Shown one piece after another: positions 8,394 through 16,914 of a stretch of DNA of 64,000 nucleotides; position 1 is the stretch's first letter; each line of letters opens with the position of its first letter. This stretch comes from Oscillospiraceae bacterium (GTDB taxonomy: Bacteria; Bacillota; Clostridia; Oscillospirales; SIG627). Under the pieces are notes generated by a model that was not told the origin of the DNA, did no database searches, and saw nothing but the letters and a program-made list of their open reading frames with translations. Where the stretch lies: positions 124,001 through 188,000 of the forward strand of contig SVQO01000001.1 in assembly GCA_015065325.1 (NCBI GenBank), in the 5' to 3' direction. Made by a program: the position numbers and the translations under genes.

Positions 8394-9815
8394 TCAGTGC
8401 GCGTGTTCGGTCTCCGTTTCGGTAACGGTTGCCGTAGGAATCTGCAACTCGGGCAAGGTAACCTTTTCGGTGCGGTCCACCAGGATCGAGCAACGGCCCG
8501 TGTAATCGCCAACGCCCGTATCGGAAGCAAAGCCTCCCTCAAGCGTATAGGAGAAAGCCTTCACCATTCCGGGATCGTGATCAATGGAGATCGTACCCGT
8601 ACAGGAACGAACCGTCACGGCACGTGCCCCCAGCTCGGGGAAATTCTTCACGATCTTTTCACCAAGCGCCTTTGCGGCGTCATCGGTCAGAGTAAAGGAA
8701 ATGCTGTATCCTCCCACCTCGTTGCTCATGGTAAGGCTTGCATAATCGGAAAGCAGAGGCAGAAGCGAGGAGATCTCCTCCTCCCAAGGCAGGGTCTTTG
8801 CCTTTTCGCTGTTCTCCCAAAGCAGAGTACCCGTATTTACGTCGTAGCGATTTTCCGTCTTTTTGCCGTCGGTCAGACGTGCCTGATAGAAAATATTCTC
8901 CGGGATCACCTCGGGCATTGTCTTCAGATTTTGTCTGGAAATATAGTAATCGCCGTCCTTGGTGGCGTAAGCGGTCACGTCCTCGGACAAGGTGTATTTG
9001 AGAGAGCCGCCCTCTCCTACGGTCACCGTATCGGCAGAAACGATGGTGGTCTGCAGCTCCTTTTGCGCGTACAGCGTATCGATGGCGGCAAGCAAGCGCA
9101 GGGGCAGACGGATATCCGAGATCTCAACGAATTCCTCGGTATCGGAGGGCTTTGCAACGGTAATATCCTCGGAACGGTATTCGGTCAAAACGGTTTTGAG
9201 CTCGTATTCTTCCTCTTCACCTTGCAAAACGATCCGCTCCTCCTGAATGACGCCTTCCTTGTCAAAGCGAGCGCTTCCCGTCAGAGACCGTGCCGCAAAA
9301 TCCTCCTTTTCGGACAAGCGGTACAGCGCCAACAGTTCTTCCTTCTCGGCGGTGTAGGTCACCGTATCGCCTTCTCTCTGAAAATTCCCCAGCATTTCGG
9401 GATTCAGCGCACATACGGGAAACACGTAGGAAGACAGGTATTCTTCAAAAATACGGATGTTGCAGGGGGCGGTAAAAGCACCCTCCTTGCTTTGCGTATA
9501 GGCACGCTCACCGTCGAAATAATAATAGCCCTGCCCGCGGCGGGAATAGATAAAATCGTCGTAGCCGCTGCGGATACGGACGGTCTCAAATTCCCCGACC
9601 TCCTCGTCGCCAGAAAGAATTTTCGTGGTGTAAAGAGCACTGGTCAGTGCCTTCATTTTTTCCGTTCCGCGCAGGTAAAGCTCCTCGCCCGACAGCTTGG
9701 AAAGATCCTCCACCGCTTTTTTCGGCTCCTCCGTTTTCTCCTCTTTGGACGAGGAGCAGGATGCCAGGGAGACGATCATCAAAAGTGAAAGAAGAAGACA
9801 AACGATTCTTTTCAT
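8394..9815 (-). CDS. Hypothetical lipoprotein
   Basis: 473 residues from the ATG at 9815 (AAAGGAA upstream). The signal peptide ends in a lipobox, SLASC with Cys20, followed by a Ser/Lys/Glu-rich spacer, so it is a membrane-tethered extracellular lipoprotein. The mature part has no motif I recognise. Repeated short strands of charged residues and the pattern 'RxxYxxxGERAYTQSKEGAF' suggest a LolA-like or beta-sandwich fold, but this is only an impression. It lies 16 bases downstream of the HTH-serine dehydratase gene and is probably in the same transcript. Confidence 0.65.
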   Translation of the reverse strand: MKRIVCLLLSLLMIVSLASCSSSKEEKTEEPKKAVEDLSKLSGEELYLRGTEKMKALTSALYTTKILSGDEEVGEFETVRIRSGYDDFIYSRRGQGYYYFDGERAYTQSKEGAFTAPCNIRIFEEYLSSYVFPVCALNPEMLGNFQREGDTVTYTAEKEELLALYRLSEKEDFAARSLTGSARFDKEGVIQEERIVLQGEEEEYELKTVLTEYRSEDITVAKPSDTEEFVEISDIRLPLRLLAAIDTLYAQKELQTTIVSADTVTVGEGGSLKYTLSEDVTAYATKDGDYYISRQNLKTMPEVIPENIFYQARLTDGKKTENRYDVNTGTLLWENSEKAKTLPWEEEISSLLPLLSDYASLTMSNEVGGYSISFTLTDDAAKALGEKIVKNFPELGARAVTVRSCTGTISIDHDPGMVKAFSYTLEGGFASDTGVGDYTGRCSILVDRTEKVTLPELQIPTATVTETETEHAH

Positions 9816-9831
9816 ATCCGATTCCTTTCTT

Positions 9832-11259
9832 TTATACGTAAAGCTTGGCAAGTCCGCCCTCGCTGGTTTCGCGATAGCGATGAGACAGATCTCTGCCGGT
9901 TTCATACATGGTCTTGACTACCGTATCAAAGGAGATCTTACGGGAGTCGGTAAGGAAATTTGCCAGATTCACAGCATTGATGGCGCGCATGGCGGCAACC
10001 GCGTTGCGCTCGATGCAGGGGATCTGCACCAGTCCGCGAATGGGGTCGCAGGTCAGCCCCAGATGATGCTCCAAAGCAACCTCCGCCGCATACTCGATCT
10101 GCCCAAGAGCCATCCCGTACAGCTCGCCCAATCCTGCGGAAGCCATGGCACAGGCACTTCCCACCTCCGCCTGACAGCCGCATTCCGCACCGCTGATGGA
10201 GGCGTTGGTCTTAATGAGATTGCCCATCAGACCTGCGGTAGCCAAAGCGCGAAGGATCTCTACCTCGTCAAAGCCACGCTTGTCACTTACGTATTTTAAC
10301 ACAGCCGGCAAAATTCCGCAAGACCCACAGGTAGGAGCGGTAACGATGGTTCCGCAGGCGGCGTTCTGCTCGCTGACCGCAAAGGCGTAGGAGCACACCA
10401 GTCGGTTTTCGCGGGTCTCCGCATTTTCGTCAATGTGGCGCTGGTTAAAAAGATATTTTGCCTTTCTCTGCACGCCCAGTCCTCCGAACAGCTCTCCCTC
10501 GGCGGAAAGTCCCTCCTCCATGGAACGAAGCATCTGACGCCAGATACGGGCGAGGTATTCCCAGATCCGTTTTCCCTCGAAGCGCTCCACGTACTGCCAC
10601 AGACGAAGGGAATTTTTCTGGCAGTAAGCGGCGATCTCGGCAAAGGAATTATGGGGATAAATGCGCTCAGGCTTGTAAACGGGCTCCCCTTTGATCTCAA
10701 TGCTGCCGCCACCCACGCTGTACACCTCCCAAAAGCCGATGCGCTTACCTGCTTGGTACGCGTAAAGCTTTAAGGTGTTCGGGTGATACAGCTCCATGGT
10801 CTTGATGTCAAACTCAATATCGCAATCCACGGGAGAAAACGCGTCCAGAATACAGTAGTCCGTTCGGTGCCCCTTTCCCGTTTTGGCAAGAGAGCCGCAG
10901 AGCACCGCCTTGTAGCGGGTGGCATCGGGAAAACGCCCTCGGAACAGAGTCGCCGCCTTCTCAGGTCCCATGGTATGCGAGCTGGAGGGGCCTCTGCCGA
11001 TCTTATAAAGCTCCCGCAGGGATTCCATCCCCGGCTCCACCTTTTTTTCGTGATGCTCCTTCTCGTCGTGCTTGAGAAAAAAATCCAGCGTTACTCCGAA
11101 AACCGTAGCAATGGAAAGGAGGGTATCCGTGGACGGCAGGCTTTCTCCGTTTTCCCATTTGGAAACGGCTCGGTTGGAAACACCAACTTTTGAACCAAGC
11201 TCTGCCTGGCTCAATTTATACTTTTTTCTCAAAAATCGGATTTTTTCGGAAAATTCCAT
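9832..11259 (-). CDS. XRE helix-turn-helix fused to Fe-S L-serine dehydratase
   Basis: 475 residues. Residues 1-64 form an XRE-type HTH (KLSQAELGSKVGVSNRAVSKWENGESLP). A short charged linker leads to the beta domain, with the substrate-loop motif SSSHTMGPE at 92-100, then the alpha domain with APTCGSCGILPAV, AECGCQAEVGSACAMA and TCDPIRGLVQIPCIERN, the Cys clusters of the oxygen-labile [4Fe-4S] L-serine ammonia-lyases (serine to pyruvate plus ammonia). Both catalytic domains are on one chain, as in SdaA. The chain ends KLYV, without the C-terminal Cys seen in some single-chain enzymes. An in-frame Met78 with GGTGGAG upstream could give an HTH-less form. The HTH fusion suggests autoregulation by serine or cluster state (inference). 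Confidence 0.85.
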   Translation of the reverse strand: MEFSEKIRFLRKKYKLSQAELGSKVGVSNRAVSKWENGESLPSTDTLLSIATVFGVTLDFFLKHDEKEHHEKKVEPGMESLRELYKIGRGPSSSHTMGPEKAATLFRGRFPDATRYKAVLCGSLAKTGKGHRTDYCILDAFSPVDCDIEFDIKTMELYHPNTLKLYAYQAGKRIGFWEVYSVGGGSIEIKGEPVYKPERIYPHNSFAEIAAYCQKNSLRLWQYVERFEGKRIWEYLARIWRQMLRSMEEGLSAEGELFGGLGVQRKAKYLFNQRHIDENAETRENRLVCSYAFAVSEQNAACGTIVTAPTCGSCGILPAVLKYVSDKRGFDEVEILRALATAGLMGNLIKTNASISGAECGCQAEVGSACAMASAGLGELYGMALGQIEYAAEVALEHHLGLTCDPIRGLVQIPCIERNAVAAMRAINAVNLANFLTDSRKISFDTVVKTMYETGRDLSHRYRETSEGGLAKLYV

Positions 11260-11286
11260 AGCTCCTCCGCTGTCTTTTATGTGAAA

Positions 11287-11315
11287 ATTCTACCATTATT
11301 AGAATGTTTTTGCAA
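11287..11315 (-). promoter_or_regulatory. Promoter of the HTH-serine dehydratase operon
   Basis: Minus-strand TTGCAA and TAGAAT with a 17-base spacer, 28 bases before the start codon. Confidence 0.65.
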
Positions 11316-11393
11316 TAGATTTTTTTCTTATTCCGTCAACTTTTCCGTTTTTTTCTGAACCGGGGGGAGAATTTTTCTTTTACAAAACTTGCA

Positions 11394-11422
11394 TTGACTT
11401 TTTTTCTTCCATTTGTTAGAAT
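11394..11422 (+). promoter_or_regulatory. Promoter of the lipoprotein gene at 11454
   Basis: TTGACT (11394-11399) and TAGAAT (11417-11422), 17-base spacer, 31 bases before the ATG. Confidence 0.75.
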
Positions 11423-11453
11423 ATTCTTACCATTTTTACTGAAAGGAATCGCT

Positions 11454-12734
11454 ATGAAAAAATTAATTTCCCTTTCGCTTTGCCTTTTGATGCTCCTGCC
11501 CCTTTTCGCGGGCTGCGAGAGCGGTGATCTTTCTCAGCAAGAGCCCAAGAAAGAGACCGCCGAGGTAAAGAAAAGCGACAAATCCGAAGAAGAAAAGAAA
11601 AATCTGCCCGATATTCCCGAGGAAAACAGACTCAGCGCCAAAAAGCTGGCACAGTTCCCCATTGCAAACAGCTCTATGACCGAGGAAGAGCTTCGCAATC
11701 TCTGCGTGGAGTTTTTCCGCTTTTCCCAGACCTTTGCCTGGACTCCCGACGAGGCTTGGAGCTATACCATCGGCAGCAGCACCACCAAGCACACCCTGGC
11801 GCCCGGCACGGTTTACGGCGGTTTTCCCTATCTGCACGGTGCAGGGAACGTGTACCGGATGCTGGAATTCTACGATGAAGAAACGGGTGAGGTCAATATG
11901 AAGGAAGCCGGTATGAACCAGCGTTACTTCGGTAACTTCTGCTCCTACGGCTCTGCCTGGGGCTTCTCCCGCGTGATCAATTCCGCTTCCCACAAGCTGA
12001 CCCAGAATATGGTTCCCGCCGAGGGCTATATTCCCATTGGTCCTTATAAAATGAACACGGAGCTGAAGGAATTTCCCGAAAACGAGACCGTGGCGATCTG
12101 CACGGGAAACGGTGAGCAGACCATGTTCGAGTCCTACGCCTGTCTCAAGCCCGCTGACGCCTTGGTTTACTATACCACGGGCGGTCATATCATTATGTGC
12201 TCCTCCGTCCACGTGGAGCGAAACGCAGACAACACCATCAACGGTGAAGCAAGCTATATCACCTTTATCGATCAGGCTACTGCCTGGTGGGACGGAACTC
12301 TGGCAAACGGAAATTCCTACCGCGTACAGGGCGGCGTAGATAAAAAAGCCACCTTTGCCAAGCTGTTCAAATCCGCCTATATTCCCTATACCTTTGCCGA
12401 ATTTCAGGGCACGGATCCCGTAGAGCCGGGCATTGCCGCTCTGGATACGGATAAGACCGAGCTGACCCTGCAAGAGCTGATCGACAGCAATCTGACGGCA
12501 AACTACATTATCTCCGACGTGCACATTCACTTCATCGGTTCCGACGGCAAGACCGTGGATACCAAGGTGATCCGCACGGGTTACGGCGGAATTCTGTCCG
12601 TTGAGCTATCCAAGGGCGTGTTCGCCGCCAATGCAAAAAAATACGCCGACGGAAAGCATACCGTCCGCATTACTTGCCAAATGGGTAACGGTGAAAAAAT
12701 CACTGCCTGGGAAGGAAAACTGTTGGCCGAATAA
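11454..12734 (+). CDS. Lipoprotein with papain-like (NlpC/P60-type) fold, paralogue 1
   Basis: 426 residues. The lipobox LFAGC puts the lipidated Cys at 21, followed by a Lys/Glu-rich spacer (24-55). The central region has the layout of an NlpC/P60/CHAP-type Cys-His peptidase: Cys163 at the start of a helix (GNFCSYGSAWGFSRV) and His245 in a strand (DALVYYTTGGHIIMCSSVHV). Residues ~330-425 form a C-terminal beta-sandwich-like domain. The same order of motifs occurs in the protein at 56922-58229. The substrate is not known; envelope peptidoglycan or peptide is a guess. A conventional promoter and GAAAGGAA ribosome site precede it. Confidence 0.65.
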   Translation: MKKLISLSLCLLMLLPLFAGCESGDLSQQEPKKETAEVKKSDKSEEEKKNLPDIPEENRLSAKKLAQFPIANSSMTEEELRNLCVEFFRFSQTFAWTPDEAWSYTIGSSTTKHTLAPGTVYGGFPYLHGAGNVYRMLEFYDEETGEVNMKEAGMNQRYFGNFCSYGSAWGFSRVINSASHKLTQNMVPAEGYIPIGPYKMNTELKEFPENETVAICTGNGEQTMFESYACLKPADALVYYTTGGHIIMCSSVHVERNADNTINGEASYITFIDQATAWWDGTLANGNSYRVQGGVDKKATFAKLFKSAYIPYTFAEFQGTDPVEPGIAALDTDKTELTLQELIDSNLTANYIISDVHIHFIGSDGKTVDTKVIRTGYGGILSVELSKGVFAANAKKYADGKHTVRITCQMGNGEKITAWEGKLLAE

Positions 12735-12752
12735 ACAAGAGATCCCGCTATA

Positions 12753-12785
12753 AAAAAAGCGTTTGCTTTTCGCAAACGCTTTTTT
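12753..12785. terminator. Bidirectional terminator
   Basis: AAAAAA-GCGTTTGC pairs with GCAAACGC-TTTTTT around a TTTTC loop. It ends the lipoprotein gene on the plus strand and the T-box operon on the minus strand. Confidence 0.9.
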
Positions 12786-12792
12786 CTTTATT

Positions 12793-13227
12793 TTACTTCA
12801 AGCCGACTTCCTCGGGCGTTGCCAGAGCAAGCCCGTGGTCTTCGATCACACCGCGGAATCCTTCCTCATCGGCAAGTCGAAATACCATAAACGCTTTTCC
12901 GTTCTGATGGGTAAACAGAGAGTACATATACTCAATGTCAACGTTCTTTTCTGCTAAAAGCTCCAGGACCTTGGAAAGTCCTGCGGGCTCGTCGGGAACC
13001 GCTACCACGAATACGGGAGTCTTGGAAAGGATGCACCCCTTCTCCAGAAGGATCTCGGTTGCCTTTTCCGTGTCATCGGCGATGATACGGAGCACGCCGT
13101 AGTCGGAGGTCTCCGCAATGGAAAGTGCGCGGAGGTTGATGCCGCTGTCCGCAAGGATGCGGGTGATCTCGGAAAGAGATCCTGCTCTGTTCTCCAAGAA
13201 CACGGAAATCTGATGAATTACGCTCAT
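12793..13227 (-). CDS. ACT-domain protein, last gene of the arylacetate operon
   Basis: 144 residues from the ATG at 13227 with AAGGAGGAAG upstream. It consists of two ACT domains: residues ~3-65 (ISVFLENRAGSLSEITRILADSGINLRALSIAE) and ~70-135 (FVVAVPDEPAGLSKVLELLAEKNVDIEYMYS). Such small ACT proteins commonly follow phenylacetate-CoA ligase genes in anaerobes and are thought to sense an aromatic or branched amino acid. Only 10 bases separate it from paaK, so it is co-transcribed under the Phe T-box. It may give allosteric feedback by phenylalanine (inference). Confidence 0.85.
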   Translation of the reverse strand: MSVIHQISVFLENRAGSLSEITRILADSGINLRALSIAETSDYGVLRIIADDTEKATEILLEKGCILSKTPVFVVAVPDEPAGLSKVLELLAEKNVDIEYMYSLFTHQNGKAFMVFRLADEEGFRGVIEDHGLALATPEEVGLK

Positions 13228-13237
13228 AGCTTCCTCC

Positions 13238-14536
13238 TTAAATCTTTCTCTTGTCAATAATGCGAACCGCCTTGCCCTCGCTTCTTGCGATGGTCTTGGG
13301 GGCTACCAGCTTCACCTTGGCGTAGATCCCCAGCATTGCCTTCAAAGCATCTACCAGGTTCTTTTCCATTTCGGCGATCTTGGAAAGGGAGTCGGTAAAC
13401 TTATCGGCGGTCATTTCCACCTGAACCTCAAGGGTATCGGAGTGTCCTACGCGATCTACCACGATCTGATAGTTTGCCTGATAGCCCTGCTCGATGAGCA
13501 CGGTCTCGATCTGGCTGGGGAATACGTTGACGCCCTTGATGATAAGCATATCGTCGCTTCTTCCCATAGGCTTGGACATTTTCACGTGAGTTCTGCCGCA
13601 GGAGCAAGGCTTGCGGGAAAGAACGCAAATATCACGGGTACGGTAACGAAGCAAGGGGAAGGCTTCCTTGGTAATACAGGTGAACACCAATTCGCCCTTG
13701 GAGCCCTCGGGAAGCACCTCACCGGTTTCGGGATCGATGATCTCCGCAATGAAGTGGTCCTCGTTGATGTGCATACCGGTCTGCTCCTCGCACTCAAAGG
13801 AAACGCCGGGACCGGAAATCTCGGTGAGACCGTAAATATCGTAAGCCTTAATTCCCAGGCTCTTTTCAATATCGCGACGCATCTCCTCGCTCCACGCCTC
13901 TGCACCGAAAATACCGGCCTTCAGCTTGATCCGATCACGCAGACCTCTCTCGTGGATGCTCTCAGCAAGATAAGCGGCGTAGGAGGGGGTACAGCAGATA
14001 ATGGTAGTTTCCAGATCTACCATAAACTGGAGCTGACGGTCCGTATTACCGGAGGACATGGGAAGGGTCAGACAACCTGCCTTATGGGAACCGCCGTTGA
14101 GACCGGGACCGCCGGTGAACAGACCGTAGCCGTAGCATACCTGGCAAACGTCTTCCTCGGTTCCGCCTACTGCCACGATGGCTCTGGCACAGCAATCCTC
14201 CCAAAGATCAATGTCCTTTTGGGTATAAAAGGCAACCACACGCTTGCCGGTAGTACCCGAGGTGGACTGGATGCGCACACAATCCTTCAAGGGCTTGCCC
14301 ATCAAACCGTAAGGATAAGCCTCGCGCAGATCTGCCTTGGTCAGAAAGGGGAGCTTATGCAGATCCTCTACTCCGCGGATATCGGCAGGGGTCACTCCCT
14401 TTTCTTCCATTTTCTTGCGATAATAGGGAACGTTGTCCCATACGTGCCGAACTTGTTTTACAAGTCTTTCGGACTGCCAAGCGCGAATTTGTTCGTGGGA
14501 AGCAGTTTCAATCTCCTTTTGATAGTAGCGCTTCAT
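13238..14536 (-). CDS. paaK: Phenylacetate-CoA ligase
   Basis: 432 residues, the usual size for PaaK. It activates phenylacetate (or a related aryl acetate) with ATP and CoA. The AMP-binding P-loop is RIQSTSGTTGKRV (~88-100), followed by YGYGLFTGGPGLNGG, YDIYGLTEISGPG and RTRDIC, all diagnostic of the PaaK branch, and the C-terminal AMP-binding_C_2 domain with GRSDDMLIIKGVNVFPSQIE. It lies between iorB (22 bases upstream) and the ACT gene. With IorAB it links phenylacetate and phenylpyruvate; the T-box suggests that flow is towards phenylpyruvate. Confidence 0.93.
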   Translation of the reverse strand: MKRYYQKEIETASHEQIRAWQSERLVKQVRHVWDNVPYYRKKMEEKGVTPADIRGVEDLHKLPFLTKADLREAYPYGLMGKPLKDCVRIQSTSGTTGKRVVAFYTQKDIDLWEDCCARAIVAVGGTEEDVCQVCYGYGLFTGGPGLNGGSHKAGCLTLPMSSGNTDRQLQFMVDLETTIICCTPSYAAYLAESIHERGLRDRIKLKAGIFGAEAWSEEMRRDIEKSLGIKAYDIYGLTEISGPGVSFECEEQTGMHINEDHFIAEIIDPETGEVLPEGSKGELVFTCITKEAFPLLRYRTRDICVLSRKPCSCGRTHVKMSKPMGRSDDMLIIKGVNVFPSQIETVLIEQGYQANYQIVVDRVGHSDTLEVQVEMTADKFTDSLSKIAEMEKNLVDALKAMLGIYAKVKLVAPKTIARSEGKAVRIIDKRKI

Positions 14537-14558
14537 AATATTTCTCCTTTTTTTCTGA

Positions 14559-15131
14559 TCAGGCCCGGCGACCTAACATAAATGCTTTCTTATTCAGTTC
14601 CAGAAACTTTTGGGGAACACTTTCCTCGATGGCGCACATCCACTCCTCAACCGTGAAGTCAAAATACTTGGAAAGTCTGCCCATAAGAGCGATATTGACT
14701 GCCTTGGAGCTGCCCGCTTCCTCAGCGATCTTCAGTGCATCGAAGGCGTCCAGTTCAATTCCGGCAGCACAGATCTTCTCCTCCAGAGCCTCAGGATATG
14801 AAGCCGCGCCGATAATAACGGGCATAGGATTGATCTTCTGCGTTGCGGCAACGATCTTACCGCCCTTTTTCAGATACTCGGTCCAACGAGCCGCCTCCAG
14901 CAGCTCAAAGGATACGATAAAGTCAGCCTCGCCCTTATCGATCACGGGAGAAAACACCTCGTCACCGAAACGAACGTAAGTAACCACACTGCCTCCGCGC
15001 TGGCTCATTCCGTGAACCTCGGAGACCTTTACGTCATAGCCCTTGGTGAGAAACAGTCTGCCCAGCAGCTTGGAAGCAAGCAGGCTTCCCTGTCCGCCGA
15101 CGCCGACGATCATAATATTCTTCGTTTCCAT
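14559..15131 (-). CDS. iorB: Indolepyruvate ferredoxin oxidoreductase beta subunit
   Basis: 190 residues, matching the POR_N-gamma-like IorB subunit: IMIVGVGGQGSLLASKLLGRLFL at the N-terminus, then SEVHGMSQRGGSVVTYVRFGD, the signature that pairs with IorA. It is 12 bases downstream of iorA. The IorAB dimer interconverts aryl-2-oxoacids (phenylpyruvate, indolepyruvate, hydroxyphenylpyruvate) and aryl-acetyl-CoA with ferredoxin; the reaction is reversible with low-potential ferredoxin (established for the family). Confidence 0.93.
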   Translation of the reverse strand: METKNIMIVGVGGQGSLLASKLLGRLFLTKGYDVKVSEVHGMSQRGGSVVTYVRFGDEVFSPVIDKGEADFIVSFELLEAARWTEYLKKGGKIVAATQKINPMPVIIGAASYPEALEEKICAAGIELDAFDALKIAEEAGSSKAVNIALMGRLSKYFDFTVEEWMCAIEESVPQKFLELNKKAFMLGRRA

Positions 15132-15143
15132 TCCGATCCTCCT

Positions 15144-16865
15144 TTACAGCGCGCCGAATTTGCAAAGCTGGGTGCATACACCGCAGCCGGTGCAAAGGGT
15201 ATTGTCGATAACCGCCTTGCCGTCCTTCATGCTGATCGCGGGACAACCGATCTTCATACAAGCCTTGCAGGAGCGGCACTTGTCCGCGTTGACCTGAATG
15301 GGTCCGGGATGCTTGACGGTCTTCAGCAATGCACAGGGACGGCGGGAAATGATCACAGAGGGCTCCGCAACCGCCAACTCCTCGCGGACGGCCGCTTCGG
15401 TTTGGGCAAGATCGTAAGGATCTACCACGCGGACGCGGGCAATTCCGCAAGCACGGCAAAGGGCCTCCAGATCCACCTTCGCGGCAGGATCCCCCTTCAG
15501 GTTCATACCCGTAGTGGGATTTTGCTGGTGACCGGTCATACCGGTAATAGAGTTATCCAGAATGATAACCGTGGCGTTGGATGCGTTATAAGCGATATTC
15601 ACAAGGCCGGTCATACCGGAATGCATAAAGGTAGAGTCGCCGATGACCGCAACGGTCTTTCCGTCGGCAGCCCCCTCCTGAGACTTCACGAAGCCGTGAA
15701 TGCCGGAAATGGATGCACCCATACAGATCGTGGTATCCAGCGCACAAAGGGGCGGAACCGCACCGAGGGTATAGCAGCCGATGTCACCGAATACGGTGAT
15801 CTTGTTCTTTGCCAGCGTGTAGAACAGACCTCTGTGAGGACAGCCTGCGCACATTACGGGAGGTCTCTGAGGAATCTCCTCCTGCAGGGCAATTCCCTGC
15901 GGAACCTTGACTCCCATTTTTTCCGCAATGTAATTCTGGCTGAATTCTCCGATATTCCCAAACAGTTCCTTGCCGCAAACCTCGATTCCCAGGTTTCTCA
16001 CGTGCTCCTCGATAAAGCCGTCCAGCTCCTCGACCACGTAAAGCTTTTCTACCTTGGCGGCAAGAGCGCGGATCTTCTCCTCGGGCATAGGCCAGATCAT
16101 ACCCAGCTTCAGAACGGGATACCGATCGCCGAACACCTCGCGCACGTACTGGTAGGAGGTGGAGGAGGTAATAAAGCCAATGGAATGATCCGTCCCCTCG
16201 GTAAGCTTGTTAATGCAGTCGGTCTCAGCAAAAGCAACCAGCTTTCTCGTGCGTTCCTCCACGATGGGATGACGGCGCTTGGCGTTGCCCGGCATCATAA
16301 TATACTTCTGCGGATTTTTCTCGTAGGTCTTTTCCGCACAAACGCGCTCGCTCTCCTCTACAAGACTCTGGGAGTGGGAAACGCGGGTACACATTTTAAG
16401 CAATACGGGCGTATCGAATTCCTCAGAGATTTCGTAGGCGCGTTTTACAAAGAGAATTGCCTCTGCAGAATCGGAGGGCTCCAGCATGGGGAGCTTGGCG
16501 GCACGGGCATAATGACGTGAGTCCTGCTCGTTCTGAGAGGAGTGCATTCCCGCGTCGTCGGCAACGCCGATGATCATACCGGCGTTCACACCTGTATATG
16601 AAATGGTAAACAAGGGATCTGCGGCAACGTTGAGACCAACGTGCTTCATACCGCAAAAGCTTCTTCTTCCCGCAACGCAGGCACCGAATGCGGATTCCAT
16701 GGCAACCTTTTCATTGGGAGCCCATTCCGCATAGACCTCGCGGTAGCGTGCAACCGCCTCGGTGATCTCGGTGCTGGGAGTTCCGGGATAACTGGATACG
16801 AAGCTGCACCCTGCCTCGTAGAGACCGCGGGCAACCGCTTCATTTCCGAGCATCAATTTTTTCAT
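15144..16865 (-). CDS. iorA: Indolepyruvate ferredoxin oxidoreductase alpha subunit
   Basis: 573 residues from the ATG at 16865, which has AGAGGT at good spacing; a TTG two codons earlier is less likely. The order is pyrimidine-binding domain (NEAVARGLYEAGCSFVSSYPGTPSTEI), TPP-binding domain with GDIGCYTLG and the GDSTFMHSGMTGLVNIAYN Mg-TPP motif, then two C-terminal 4Fe-4S ferredoxin motifs (CRSCKACMKIGCPA and CTGCGVCTQLC). This is the full IorA architecture. CPHRGLFYTLAK lies between the domains. It follows the CoA ligase by 49 bases. Confidence 0.94.
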   Translation of the reverse strand: MKKLMLGNEAVARGLYEAGCSFVSSYPGTPSTEITEAVARYREVYAEWAPNEKVAMESAFGACVAGRRSFCGMKHVGLNVAADPLFTISYTGVNAGMIIGVADDAGMHSSQNEQDSRHYARAAKLPMLEPSDSAEAILFVKRAYEISEEFDTPVLLKMCTRVSHSQSLVEESERVCAEKTYEKNPQKYIMMPGNAKRRHPIVEERTRKLVAFAETDCINKLTEGTDHSIGFITSSTSYQYVREVFGDRYPVLKLGMIWPMPEEKIRALAAKVEKLYVVEELDGFIEEHVRNLGIEVCGKELFGNIGEFSQNYIAEKMGVKVPQGIALQEEIPQRPPVMCAGCPHRGLFYTLAKNKITVFGDIGCYTLGAVPPLCALDTTICMGASISGIHGFVKSQEGAADGKTVAVIGDSTFMHSGMTGLVNIAYNASNATVIILDNSITGMTGHQQNPTTGMNLKGDPAAKVDLEALCRACGIARVRVVDPYDLAQTEAAVREELAVAEPSVIISRRPCALLKTVKHPGPIQVNADKCRSCKACMKIGCPAISMKDGKAVIDNTLCTGCGVCTQLCKFGAL

Positions 16866-16914
16866 AATCAATTACCTCTGAAATTTATTTTTCAAGTATG
16901 GAAATAAGATTCTC

